Part shown: positions 1-6,058 of the stretch, piece by piece
Position numbering within the stretch: the stretch's first letter is position 1
Layout: each line of letters opens with the position of its first letter
Assembly: GCA_030646595.1 (NCBI GenBank)
Contig: JAUSKS010000254.1
Location: 1-9,364, forward strand
Reading direction: 5' to 3'
DNA length: 9,364 bases
Source of the DNA: Gallionellaceae bacterium
Lineage (GTDB): Bacteria; Pseudomonadota; Gammaproteobacteria; Burkholderiales; Gallionellaceae
The notes under the pieces: generated by a model
Database searches by the model: none
What the model was told of the DNA's origin: nothing
Seen by the model: only the letters and a program-made list of their open reading frames with translations
Position numbers and translations under genes: made by a program

Positions 1-935
1 AGCGCCATGCCCACCAGCGCTGTCACCATGAAGGCAGCGGGGATGGCGGCCAGCAGATACCACTGAAAATGTTCCGGCGAATAATTGCGGAATAAATTTT
101 GTACGGCGAAAGTAGTGTAAGCGCCTATCATCATCATCTCGCCATGTGCCATATTGATGACGCCCATCAGGCCGTAAGTAATGGCCAAGCCGAGTGCCGC
201 CAATAATAAAATGCTGCCCAGGCTGATGCCGGTAAACGCCAGCCCGGCATATTCATAGGCGGCCAGGTGGCGGTCTATCTTGCGCAGCGCCAGTTCTATG
301 GCAGCCCGCACTTCCGGGTCAGTTTCACCTTCCGCTGCCAAGCGAGATGACAACATCTGCTTGACGTTGGGATTACTGCTATTGCCTAGCGTAGTGGCGG
401 CAGCCAGACGTAATGAAGCATCAGTGTTGTTAAGCAGGATGCTGGCGCGCACTTGCAGCAGCATGTTACGTATTTCCGGATCCTGTTCAGCCAGCTTGGC
501 TTTTTGGATAAGGGCCAGCTTGCTGTCATCCGTGGCTGTGCCTTGCAGCGTTTTAGCGGCTTCCAGACGGGTTGTACGGTCGGGGGAAAATAATTTCAGC
601 GCAGCGATGGCGGCATCCAGTTCGCCGCGCATGCGATTGTTGTTGACCACATCTTCGGCATTTTCCGGCAGCTGCATCGCTTGCCCAGTGGCTGGATCCG
701 TTACCTTTTCCTCGCTAACCAGATAGACCTTGCCGTTGGCAATTTTTACCTGGTCATCCAGTAGATGTTGCAGGAAGGGTAAGGCAGTCTGATCGCCGCT
801 GGCGATAACCTGGTTCAATGCAGCAATGCGATTATCACTCTCACCAATAGCCAACTGGGTAATTTCGCCCGTGCCCAGCGCCCATGCACCACTGCACCAC
901 AGGATAAAAATGAAAGTTGCTACCGATTTGCGCAT
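1..935 (-). CDS. urtB: Urea ABC transporter permease UrtB, N-terminal part (cut by window edge)
   Basis: Inner-membrane permease of the high-affinity urea ABC importer UrtABCDE; 311 codons are present and the C-terminus lies beyond base 1. The ATG at 935-933 has an AAGGA ribosome site 5 nt upstream. Residues 1-19 form a signal peptide (MRK, a hydrophobic stretch, then A17-W18-A19). A long soluble segment follows to about residue 225, rich in Ala/Leu helices of HEAT-like character, as is typical of proteobacterial UrtB. From about residue 229 the membrane part begins, with the BPD_transp_2 (LivH-type) motif N-M-A-H-G-E-M near residue 261. The gene follows urtA, its substrate-binding partner, after 118 bp that hold a terminator and a possible promoter. 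The family is clear from the long periplasmic N-domain plus the LivH-like core. A plain branched-chain amino-acid permease (LivH) would lack that N-domain. Confidence 0.93.
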   Translation of the reverse strand, partial: MRKSVATFIFILWCSGAWALGTGEITQLAIGESDNRIAALNQVIASGDQTALPFLQHLLDDQVKIANGKVYLVSEEKVTDPATGQAMQLPENAEDVVNNNRMRGELDAAIAALKLFSPDRTTRLEAAKTLQGTATDDSKLALIQKAKLAEQDPEIRNMLLQVRASILLNNTDASLRLAAATTLGNSSNPNVKQMLSSRLAAEGETDPEVRAAIELALRKIDRHLAAYEYAGLAFTGISLGSILLLAALGLAITYGLMGVINMAHGEMMMIGAYTTFAVQNLFRNYSPEHFQWYLLAAIPAAFMVTALVGMA

Positions 936-964
936 GTAATTCCTTGGGGGGAAACTTTCTCAAG

Positions 965-993
965 AGTATAAACAATGCCTATACTTTTATCGA
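965..993 (-). promoter_or_regulatory. Possible sigma-70 promoter for urtB
   Basis: On the minus strand a TATACT box (965-970, 5 of 6 to consensus) lies 17 nt from TCGATA (988-993, 4 of 6 to TTGACA). It sits just past the terminator that follows urtA and would give a leader of about 23 nt before the urtB ATG. The match is modest. It would give urtB some transcription independent of urtA read-through. Confidence 0.3.
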
Positions 994-1001
994 TTCTGCG
1001 T

Positions 1002-1034
1002 AAAAAAACCGCTGCAGCTGGTTAGCCGCAGCGG
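1002..1034 (-). terminator. Intrinsic terminator between urtA and urtB
   Basis: Arms at 1009-1018/1019 and 1024/1025-1034 pair as CCGCTGC with GCAGCGG (7 perfect bp), then one A:C mismatch, then 3 more pairs closing a GGTT loop. Read on the minus strand the stem is followed directly by seven T (1008-1002). It begins 20 nt after the urtA stop. This is a textbook rho-independent terminator placed inside the urt operon, so it is likely partial, leaving UrtA in excess over the downstream permeases. Confidence 0.82.
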
Positions 1035-1053
1035 CACTAGGAGATACTAAAGT

Positions 1054-2328
1054 TTAATCGGGCTTGTCTGCTTTCTTGTCATTTCCGGCGATGAAGGGGC
1101 TCCACGGTTGTGCCTTGATCGGCCCCTTGGTTTTCCAGACCACGCTGAATTGACCATCAGCCTTTACCTCGCCTATAAATACCGGCTTGTGCAGGTGATG
1201 GTTGTTCACATCCATCTCGGCAACAAAACCGGACGGAGCCTTGAATTTCTGTCCGCCGGTCGCGGCAATGACTTTATCCACATCAGTGGTGCCGGCTTTT
1301 TCCACGGCCTGCTTCCACATATTGATGCCGATGTAAGTTGCTTCCATCGGATCATTGGTCAGCGGACGGCTGGCGCTGGAAAGATTTTTGGCCTTGGTGT
1401 AAGCGGCCCATTTTTTCTTGAACTCGGTGTTGGTTGGATTGTTCAGCGACATAAAATAATTCCATGCCGCCAGATGACCAACCAGCGGTTTGGTATCCAC
1501 CCCGCGCAATTCTTCCTCGCCTACTGAGAAAGCAACCACCGGTACATCTTTGGCTTTCAGGCCTTGGTTGCCCAGCTCCTTGTAGAACGGCACATTGGAG
1601 TCACCATTGATGGTAGAGATAACTGCCGTTTTGCCACCGGCGGCGAATTTCTTGATGTCGGCAACAATGGTCTGATAATCGCTATGACCAAACGGCGTGT
1701 ACTTCTCATCTATATCCTTGTCGGCCACGCCTTTGGATAGCAGGAAGGCGCGCAGGATTTTATTGGTAGTGCGCGGATAAACATAGTCGGTACCCAGCAG
1801 CACAAAACGCTTGGCCCCGCCGCCTTCCTTGCTCATCAGATATTCCACTGCCGGAATGGCTTGTTGGTTGGGTGCGGCACCAGTGTAAAACACATTTTTT
1901 TCCAGCTCTTCCCCTTCATACTGCACCGGATAAAACAGCAAGCCATTTAATTCCTTGAACACCGGCAGCACAGATTTGCGCGATACGGAAGTCCAGCAAC
2001 CGAAGACCACAGCCACCTTGTCCTGACCCAACAATTGCCGCGATTTCTCGGCAAACAGCGGCCAGTTGGAGGCGGGGTCAACTACCACTGGCTCCAACTG
2101 CCGTCCCAGCACCCCGCCACTCTTGTTGATTTCTTCTATCGCCATCAGCGCTACATCCTTGAGCACGGTTTCGCTGATGGCCATAGTGCCGGACAAAGAA
2201 TGCAGGATACCAACCTTGATTGGTTCCTTGTCTGCGGCCACAGCGGGTTGAATGCCGCTTGCTAAAAAGGCAATGCTGGCGGTAATGGCAACCAGGGTTT
2301 TGATAAAGATACGCCTATTATTTTGCAT
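1054..2328 (-). CDS. urtA: Urea ABC transporter substrate-binding protein UrtA
   Basis: Periplasmic binding protein (424 aa, usual UrtA length) that captures urea and delivers it to the UrtBC permease. The ATG at 2328 has a strong AGGAG site 6 nt upstream. The N-terminus carries a twin-arginine-like signal (N-R-R-I-F-I-K, residues 4-10), a hydrophobic stretch, and a cleavage site near A29-V-A31. The mature protein is a type I periplasmic-binding fold of the Peripla_BP_5/6 (LivJ-like) class. It shows UrtA-type stretches: KVGILHSLSGTMAISE near residue 38, FGCWTSVSRKSVLPVFKE in the first lobe, and NHHLHKPVFIGEV near the C-terminus. These separate it from amino-acid-binding LivJ/LivK and from amide-binding AmiC/FmdD-type homologues. 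urtB follows downstream. A sigma-54-like promoter lies 90 bp upstream, consistent with induction under nitrogen limitation. Confidence 0.95.
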   Translation of the reverse strand: MQNNRRIFIKTLVAITASIAFLASGIQPAVAADKEPIKVGILHSLSGTMAISETVLKDVALMAIEEINKSGGVLGRQLEPVVVDPASNWPLFAEKSRQLLGQDKVAVVFGCWTSVSRKSVLPVFKELNGLLFYPVQYEGEELEKNVFYTGAAPNQQAIPAVEYLMSKEGGGAKRFVLLGTDYVYPRTTNKILRAFLLSKGVADKDIDEKYTPFGHSDYQTIVADIKKFAAGGKTAVISTINGDSNVPFYKELGNQGLKAKDVPVVAFSVGEEELRGVDTKPLVGHLAAWNYFMSLNNPTNTEFKKKWAAYTKAKNLSSASRPLTNDPMEATYIGINMWKQAVEKAGTTDVDKVIAATGGQKFKAPSGFVAEMDVNNHHLHKPVFIGEVKADGQFSVVWKTKGPIKAQPWSPFIAGNDKKADKPD

Positions 2329-2417
2329 ATATATCTCCTATGGATTTTGTGATGAAGGATTTAAGTTTATTTTGGCTGGCTATGCATTAATGGTATGCAC
2401 CAATGCCCTCTAGCCGT

Positions 2418-2433
2418 AGCATGTTTTGTGCCG
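2418..2433 (-). promoter_or_regulatory. Sigma-54 (-24/-12) promoter candidate for urtA
   Basis: The minus strand reads CGGCACAAAACATGCT. Against the TGGCACG-N4-TTGCW consensus it keeps GGCAC at -24 and TGCT at -12, with the obligatory 10 nt between GG and GC. The predicted start is near 2407, giving a leader of about 79 nt to the urtA ATG. It shares GGCACAAA and TGCT with the nasA candidate at 7321-7336. Urea uptake under RpoN/NtrC control is established in many proteobacteria; use here is inferred from the match. Confidence 0.55.
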
Positions 2434-2475
2434 TACTCTAGGCAAGAGTTAGGGCCACTGCTTTACTTATTGATT

Positions 2476-2492
2476 ATTATTATATTAATAAT
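2476..2492. repeat. AT-only perfect palindrome (7-3-7)
   Basis: ATTATTA at 2476-2482 and TAATAAT at 2486-2492 are perfect inverted repeats around TAT, within a strongly AT-rich block upstream of the urtA promoter candidate. It could be a bending or protein-binding site between the NtrC-like box and the promoter, but AT-rich DNA makes such repeats fairly likely by chance. Confidence 0.3.
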
Positions 2493-2582
2493 GTTGTGGA
2501 GTTAAATTTTAGTAAAACTTCTGAAATTATTGGGCTGGTAAATTGCTTGGCTCGCACAGTGATGAGGCAAATATTCCACTGG

Positions 2583-2599
2583 CGCACCATATGGGAGCG
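2583..2599. promoter_or_regulatory. NtrC-like enhancer box
   Basis: CGCACC-N5-GGAGCG matches the NtrC dyad TGCACC-N5-GGTGCA at 9 of 12 half-site positions with the right 5-nt gap. It is centred about 184 bp upstream of the predicted sigma-54 start of urtA, within the distance at which NtrC enhancers can act. A single imperfect box is weak evidence by itself; the sigma-54-like promoter downstream strengthens it. Confidence 0.4.
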
Positions 2600-2635
2600 C
2601 TTTGCTTAAGCTAAGGATGATCTAACAGAGATGTT

Positions 2636-2669
2636 AAAAACACCAGCACTCGAACATCGTTCAAGCGCT
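2636..2669 (-). terminator. Probable intrinsic terminator of the nitrate/moa block
   Basis: Arms 2645-2655 and 2659-2669 form an 11-bp stem (two G:U wobbles in RNA) around a 3-nt loop. On the minus strand it is followed after four bases (GGTG) by five T. It lies 62 nt past the mobA stop. The short spacer and short T-run make it weaker than the urtA terminator, but its position fits the end of the transcript carrying mobA. Confidence 0.55.
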
Positions 2670-2731
2670 AAAAATATAGGGTAAGTGAAACATTGGTCGT
2701 TATAGCTAAACTCCATACTTTGCTCAGTTAT

Positions 2732-3307
2732 TCAGCCGACTATTTGTTGAGCAAGTAGCAATTCCTGCGATGAATTAATATTTGTGAATGCTGCAGCATC
2801 AGAAAATACTGCTTCGTTTACCTGCAAGCTATCCAGCCAACCATATACCTTGCGCTCGCCCGTGTTTAAATAATGATTCAACTTGGGCAATACGCGCTTG
2901 TGATATAGCGCGATGGCAGGCTGTCGTTGCCCCGCTACCGCAGCTACTGCGGCATTGCCTTGGGCTGCGGCAGCTAGCCGGGCAAGCAGATCATGCGGCA
3001 AAAAAGGCGTATCGCAAGGAACGCTGGCTACCCAATCATGATGCGCATGCAGCAACGCGGCTTGCAAGCCAGCGAGCGGCCCGGCGTGATTGGGGAGTTG
3101 GTCAGCGATGATGCGATAGCCGCGTGCTGCATAAAGATCGTAGTTGGTGTTGGCATTCACCAGTACTTCATCACTCTGTGGACTGATGACTTCCAGCACC
3201 CAATCTATCAGCGCCTTGCCATGCAGCAGTTGCAAGCCTTTGTCGCCGCCGATGCGGGTGCCCAAGCCACCGGCCAGAACTACGGTAGTAATTGCGGGCT
3301 GCTTCAT
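2732..3307 (-). CDS. mobA: Molybdenum cofactor guanylyltransferase MobA
   Basis: Cytoplasmic enzyme that transfers GMP from GTP to Mo-molybdopterin, giving the guanine dinucleotide form of the cofactor. The 191 aa match the family's usual 190-210. The nucleotide-binding signature L-A-G-G-L-G-T-R-I-G-G-D-K-G spans residues 11-24. G-P-L-A-G-L at 76-81 and V-P-C-D-T-P-F at 96-102 follow, with D99 as the expected Mg/GTP aspartate. The C-terminal F-T-N-I-N-S segment is also typical. The ATG overlaps the moaA stop by one base (TAATG), with a G-rich GGTGG site just before it, so translation is probably coupled to moaA. In this neighbourhood its likely client is assimilatory nitrate reductase, a bis-MGD enzyme. 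MocA-type cytidylyltransferases are relatives but less similar in the first motif. Confidence 0.93.
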   Translation of the reverse strand: MKQPAITTVVLAGGLGTRIGGDKGLQLLHGKALIDWVLEVISPQSDEVLVNANTNYDLYAARGYRIIADQLPNHAGPLAGLQAALLHAHHDWVASVPCDTPFLPHDLLARLAAAAQGNAAVAAVAGQRQPAIALYHKRVLPKLNHYLNTGERKVYGWLDSLQVNEAVFSDAAAFTNINSSQELLLAQQIVG

Positions 3308-4293
3308 TAGCCACCCGTGCGTGACATGAAGCGCACGATGCGCGGTTTGCCTTGCGTCAAATCAAATTCATGGCCCAGTGGTTTATCACCTACTGCTTGC
3401 GTAATCAGTTGTTGCAAAGCGGCAGGGTTATGGGTGCGCAAAGCGGGCAGCAAATCCACCATGCCTTCGTTACCCAAACAGGGGAACAGTTCGCCGCGCG
3501 CGGTGACACGCATGCGGTTGCAGTTGGCGCAAAAATTTTGCGAGTGCGGCGAAATAAAACCGATCCGTGTGTTGTGGCCGACGATGCGCCAATAGCGCGC
3601 CGGGCCGCCGCTGTTTTCCACGCTGGGAATCAATTCATAGTGCTGCTTGAGCAATGTCAACGCGTCTGCGCTGCTGTAGTACGAGCCGTGGTAATCATGC
3701 CCACTTTCACCCAAGGGCATTTGTTCGATAAAGCTGATATTGACCTGGTGTGCCAGCGCAAAGCTGACCAGGTCGGGCAGTTCATGATGATTGATGTCGC
3801 GCAGCATGACGGTGTTAAGTTTTATCTGCGCGCTGCCCAGCGCCGCTATGGCAGCATCAATACCGGCCCGCACTTTATGCAAATCGCCAGTGCGGGTGAT
3901 GCGCTGAAAAATTTCCGGGTTGAGGCTATCGAGGCTGATGTTGATGCGGTCTATGCCCGCTTGTGCCAATGGCTGAGCGAATTGCACCAGGCGTGAACCA
4001 TTGGTGGTGAGCACCAATTCGCGCAAGCCCGCCAGTTCGCGAATGCGCGCCGCCAGCCAGGGTAAATCTTTTCTGACCAGGGGTTCGCCACCCGTCAGGC
4101 GGATTTTGTTGATACCCAACGCGACAAAAGTTTGGGCGACACGCAGGCATTCTTCCAGCGACAGGATTTCATTGCGCGGCAGAAATTGCATTTTCTCTGC
4201 CATGCAATAGGTGCAGCGGAAATCACAGCGGTCGGTAACCGACAAGCGCAGGTAATTTATTTTTCTGCCGAAATTATCCTGAAGAGCAGACAT
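3307..4293 (-). CDS. moaA: GTP 3',8-cyclase MoaA (radical SAM, molybdenum cofactor synthesis)
   Basis: First enzyme of molybdopterin synthesis: a radical SAM protein that converts GTP to 3',8-cyclo-7,8-dihydro-GTP, which MoaC then processes. The 328 aa are close to the 329 of E. coli MoaA. The SAM cluster motif C23-x3-C27-x2-C30 and the G-G-E-P motif at 68-71 are intact. The second, GTP-binding cluster ligands are C255-x2-C258-x13-C272, the canonical spacing. The chain ends in the conserved double glycine (R-T-G-G) that is inserted into the active site. The ATG directly abuts the stop of the upstream kinase/phosphatase gene (TAAATG), and mobA overlaps its own stop, so the three genes are almost certainly co-translated. 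moaC, moaD and moaE are not nearby, so this may be an extra operon-dedicated copy. Confidence 0.96.
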   Translation of the reverse strand: MSALQDNFGRKINYLRLSVTDRCDFRCTYCMAEKMQFLPRNEILSLEECLRVAQTFVALGINKIRLTGGEPLVRKDLPWLAARIRELAGLRELVLTTNGSRLVQFAQPLAQAGIDRINISLDSLNPEIFQRITRTGDLHKVRAGIDAAIAALGSAQIKLNTVMLRDINHHELPDLVSFALAHQVNISFIEQMPLGESGHDYHGSYYSSADALTLLKQHYELIPSVENSGGPARYWRIVGHNTRIGFISPHSQNFCANCNRMRVTARGELFPCLGNEGMVDLLPALRTHNPAALQQLITQAVGDKPLGHEFDLTQGKPRIVRFMSRTGG

Positions 4294-5988
4294 TTATGAA
4301 ATCACCAAAAGATAAACCAACAACACATTTGCCAGCAGCGAAAAAATAGCGACCCATTGCCATATCAGTAGCGGATCGCGCCCGACCAAAGGGGTGGGCC
4401 GCGGCGGCAGGATAGGTTTGCGTTCGCCCACTTCCAGCGCCAGCAGCATTTCTTCCGCTGTTTCAAAACGTAATTTTGGGTCATGTGCGACCGCCTTCAA
4501 TACGATATTTTCCAGCCATTGCGGGATGTCCGGTCGGTAGCGCGTCGGTGGCACCGGGTCCCCGAAACGCGGACGCTGAAAGGGTTCAACTTCGCCATAC
4601 GGATAACGGCGCGTCAGCAGATGATAGAGCGTTACACCAGCTGCGTAAAGGTCGCTTTGGACATTGGCAATTTTTCCGGCAAACAATTCTGGTGCCATGA
4701 AGCTGGGTGTGCCCGGATTGCCTGCGGGCTGAATGCCGCTGGCTTCAGGACTGAGCGCCACACCCAGATCGAGTATGCGCAATTTGCCATCATCATCCTG
4801 ATGCAGATTGGCCGGCTTGATGTCGCGATGCACGATATTCAAACGATGCAAGGCACTCAAGCCCTTGACCAGACGCAGGCCGATGCTGCCCACATCAGCC
4901 GCAGAAAAATGCTGGCCGATGTCCAGTTTTTGTTGCAGCGTGGCACCGGCATGCCAGCTCATCACGTAGTAGAGACAACTGCGCCATTCGGTCGCCACGG
5001 GCAGGATTTGCGCAAAATAATGTGACACGACGCGCTTGCCCAGCCATTCTTCATTGAGCAGACCGTTGCAGCTCTCGGTATCTTCGGCCAGCAAGGGCTG
5101 CAAGGTTTTCAATACGCACACCTGGCCGTTGGCCAGATTTTTTACTTTGTACAGCAGGCTGGCGCGTGATTCATGCAGCACTTCCAGCACTTCAAAATTA
5201 TCCAGTTGCTCGCCCGGCTTGAGGCGTGGCGGCACATGCAGGCGTTTGGCTGCGGCCATCCAGTCGGTCAGATTGTCGTCGCCAGTCTGTTCGATGCGTA
5301 CCACCAGCGCGGTAGCATTGTCCTGACCATTGTTGGCCAGCGCACGTTTGACCAAATCATCCGCCGCCATTTGCGGACTATGATAGAGCTGCAAAATTTC
5401 ATGAATGTCTGCTTGCCCCAGCCGTTCCCATACGCCATCGCTCATCAGGGCAAACACATCCCCCGTTTGTAATTCTCCTTCAGCGTAGTCCACCAGTAAT
5501 TGCTGATCCAGCCCGACCGCACGCTTGAGTACATGGCGCATATCAGGCCGATCCCACACATGGTCAGTTGTGAGTTGTTCCATCTCACTGCCGCGCAGCC
5601 GGTAAATACGGCTGTCGCCAATGTGCGCCAGCGTATAGCGTTTACCGCGCAGCACCAATAAGGAAAGGGTGGTAGCCATACCCGCCATTTCGCCGTGGCT
5701 GCTCGCTTGCGCAATTACCCAGCGATTGAGTGCAGTGAGCACCTTGTCCAGCGCGGCGGTCACGCCCCAGGTATCCGGTGTGGCATAGTAATCCGACAGT
5801 ACGCCGCGCACCGTCATTTCGGATGCCTCGCGCCCACCCGCGCTACCGCCAACGCCATCGGCCACAGCCAGCAGCGCGCCTTTGGTGGCGAGCTGTTCAT
5901 CAGTCGGCGTGACTGCGCCGCAATAGTCTTCATTGCGTTCGCGCGGACCGGCTGCGCTGCTTTGGCCAATGGTGATTTGTAGTGCCAT
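4294..5988 (-). CDS. Membrane-anchored PP2C phosphatase / Ser-Thr kinase fusion of the nitrate operon
   Basis: One polypeptide with two opposed activities, 564 aa from this ATG. Residue numbers here count from the alternative TTG at 6012, 8 codons upstream. Residues 9-240 are a PP2C (PPM) phosphatase with R-x-R-N-E-D at 24-29, A-D-G-V-G-G at 51-56, G-D-S-R at 132-135, S-D-G at 191-193 and D-N at 231-232, i.e. the metal-binding aspartates. Residues 270-530 are a Hanks-type kinase: K302 in V-L-K, H-R-D-I-K-P-A-N at 395-402, D-L-G at 415-417 in place of DFG, and A-P-E at 440-442. The glycine-rich loop is degenerate (L-H-E-S-R-A-S). A C-terminal hydrophobic helix from about 548 anchors it in the inner membrane. 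The ATG at 5988 is preferred because the family domain starts there and the extra residues come from a tandem repeat; neither start has a clear ribosome site. A similar kinase gene sits beside nasA in Pseudomonas aeruginosa. Its target is unknown. Confidence 0.85.
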   Translation of the reverse strand: MALQITIGQSSAAGPRERNEDYCGAVTPTDEQLATKGALLAVADGVGGSAGGREASEMTVRGVLSDYYATPDTWGVTAALDKVLTALNRWVIAQASSHGEMAGMATTLSLLVLRGKRYTLAHIGDSRIYRLRGSEMEQLTTDHVWDRPDMRHVLKRAVGLDQQLLVDYAEGELQTGDVFALMSDGVWERLGQADIHEILQLYHSPQMAADDLVKRALANNGQDNATALVVRIEQTGDDNLTDWMAAAKRLHVPPRLKPGEQLDNFEVLEVLHESRASLLYKVKNLANGQVCVLKTLQPLLAEDTESCNGLLNEEWLGKRVVSHYFAQILPVATEWRSCLYYVMSWHAGATLQQKLDIGQHFSAADVGSIGLRLVKGLSALHRLNIVHRDIKPANLHQDDDGKLRILDLGVALSPEASGIQPAGNPGTPSFMAPELFAGKIANVQSDLYAAGVTLYHLLTRRYPYGEVEPFQRPRFGDPVPPTRYRPDIPQWLENIVLKAVAHDPKLRFETAEEMLLALEVGERKPILPPRPTPLVGRDPLLIWQWVAIFSLLANVLLVYLLVIS

Positions 5989-6000
5989 ATTAAGAACAGG

Positions 6001-6028
6001 ATCGAGGATCAAGGATTGAGGATTGAGG
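6001..6028. repeat. Four tandem 7-bp repeats between nasA and the kinase gene
   Basis: ATCGAGG, ATCAAGG, ATTGAGG and ATTGAGG follow one another without gaps. The last two are identical and the others differ by 1-2 bases. The array covers the alternative TTG start (6012) of the kinase gene and would encode its M-I-L-D stretch. That argues against that stretch being ancestral protein sequence and for the ATG at 5988. A neighbouring 5-3-5 inverted repeat (6041-6053) has no T-run. Confidence 0.6.
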
Positions 6029-6058
6029 GGTTCCTGAATCCGTCATCCTGACGCCTGT

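Larger units (their letters stand above)
2329..2731. other. 403-bp intergenic region between mobA and urtA
   Basis: No coding region is convincing on either strand. Going from mobA towards urtA, the region holds the mobA terminator (2636-2669), an NtrC-like box (2583-2599), a very AT-rich stretch with a perfect 7-3-7 palindrome (about 2460-2520) and a sigma-54-like promoter (2418-2433). The urtA leader and ribosome site complete it. It reads as a regulatory region separating the end of the nitrate block from the urea block. Confidence 0.7.

Noticed and set aside
280..726. Plus-strand open frame of 148 codons opposite urtB
   Set aside because: It is antisense to the clearly recognisable UrtB N-terminal domain and its Ser/Ala-rich composition is typical of a shadow frame.
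2441..2457. TGGC...TTGC pair on the minus strand upstream of urtA
   Set aside because: The spacing between GG and GC is 11 rather than 10, which sigma-54 rarely tolerates; the neighbouring 2418-2433 site has the right spacing.
2479..2484. Perfect TATAAT on the minus strand in the AT-rich block
   Set aside because: No good -35 box at 16-18 bp (best 3 of 6), and the region is so AT-rich that the match is expected by chance.
2532..2547. Sigma-54-like GG-N10-GC match on the plus strand (GGGCTGGTAAATTGCT)
   Set aside because: It points towards mobA in antisense with no gene downstream on that strand, and its -24 part departs from consensus at three positions.
3352..3996. Long open frame on the plus strand opposite moaA (and similar ones opposite urtA, the kinase, nasA and the porin)
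   Set aside because: The minus-strand genes have complete conserved motifs; the plus-strand frames have no recognisable domains and are explained as shadows.
6041..6053. Small hairpin after nasA as a terminator
   Set aside because: Only 5 bp with a 3-nt loop and no T-run on either strand, and the kinase gene follows closely.
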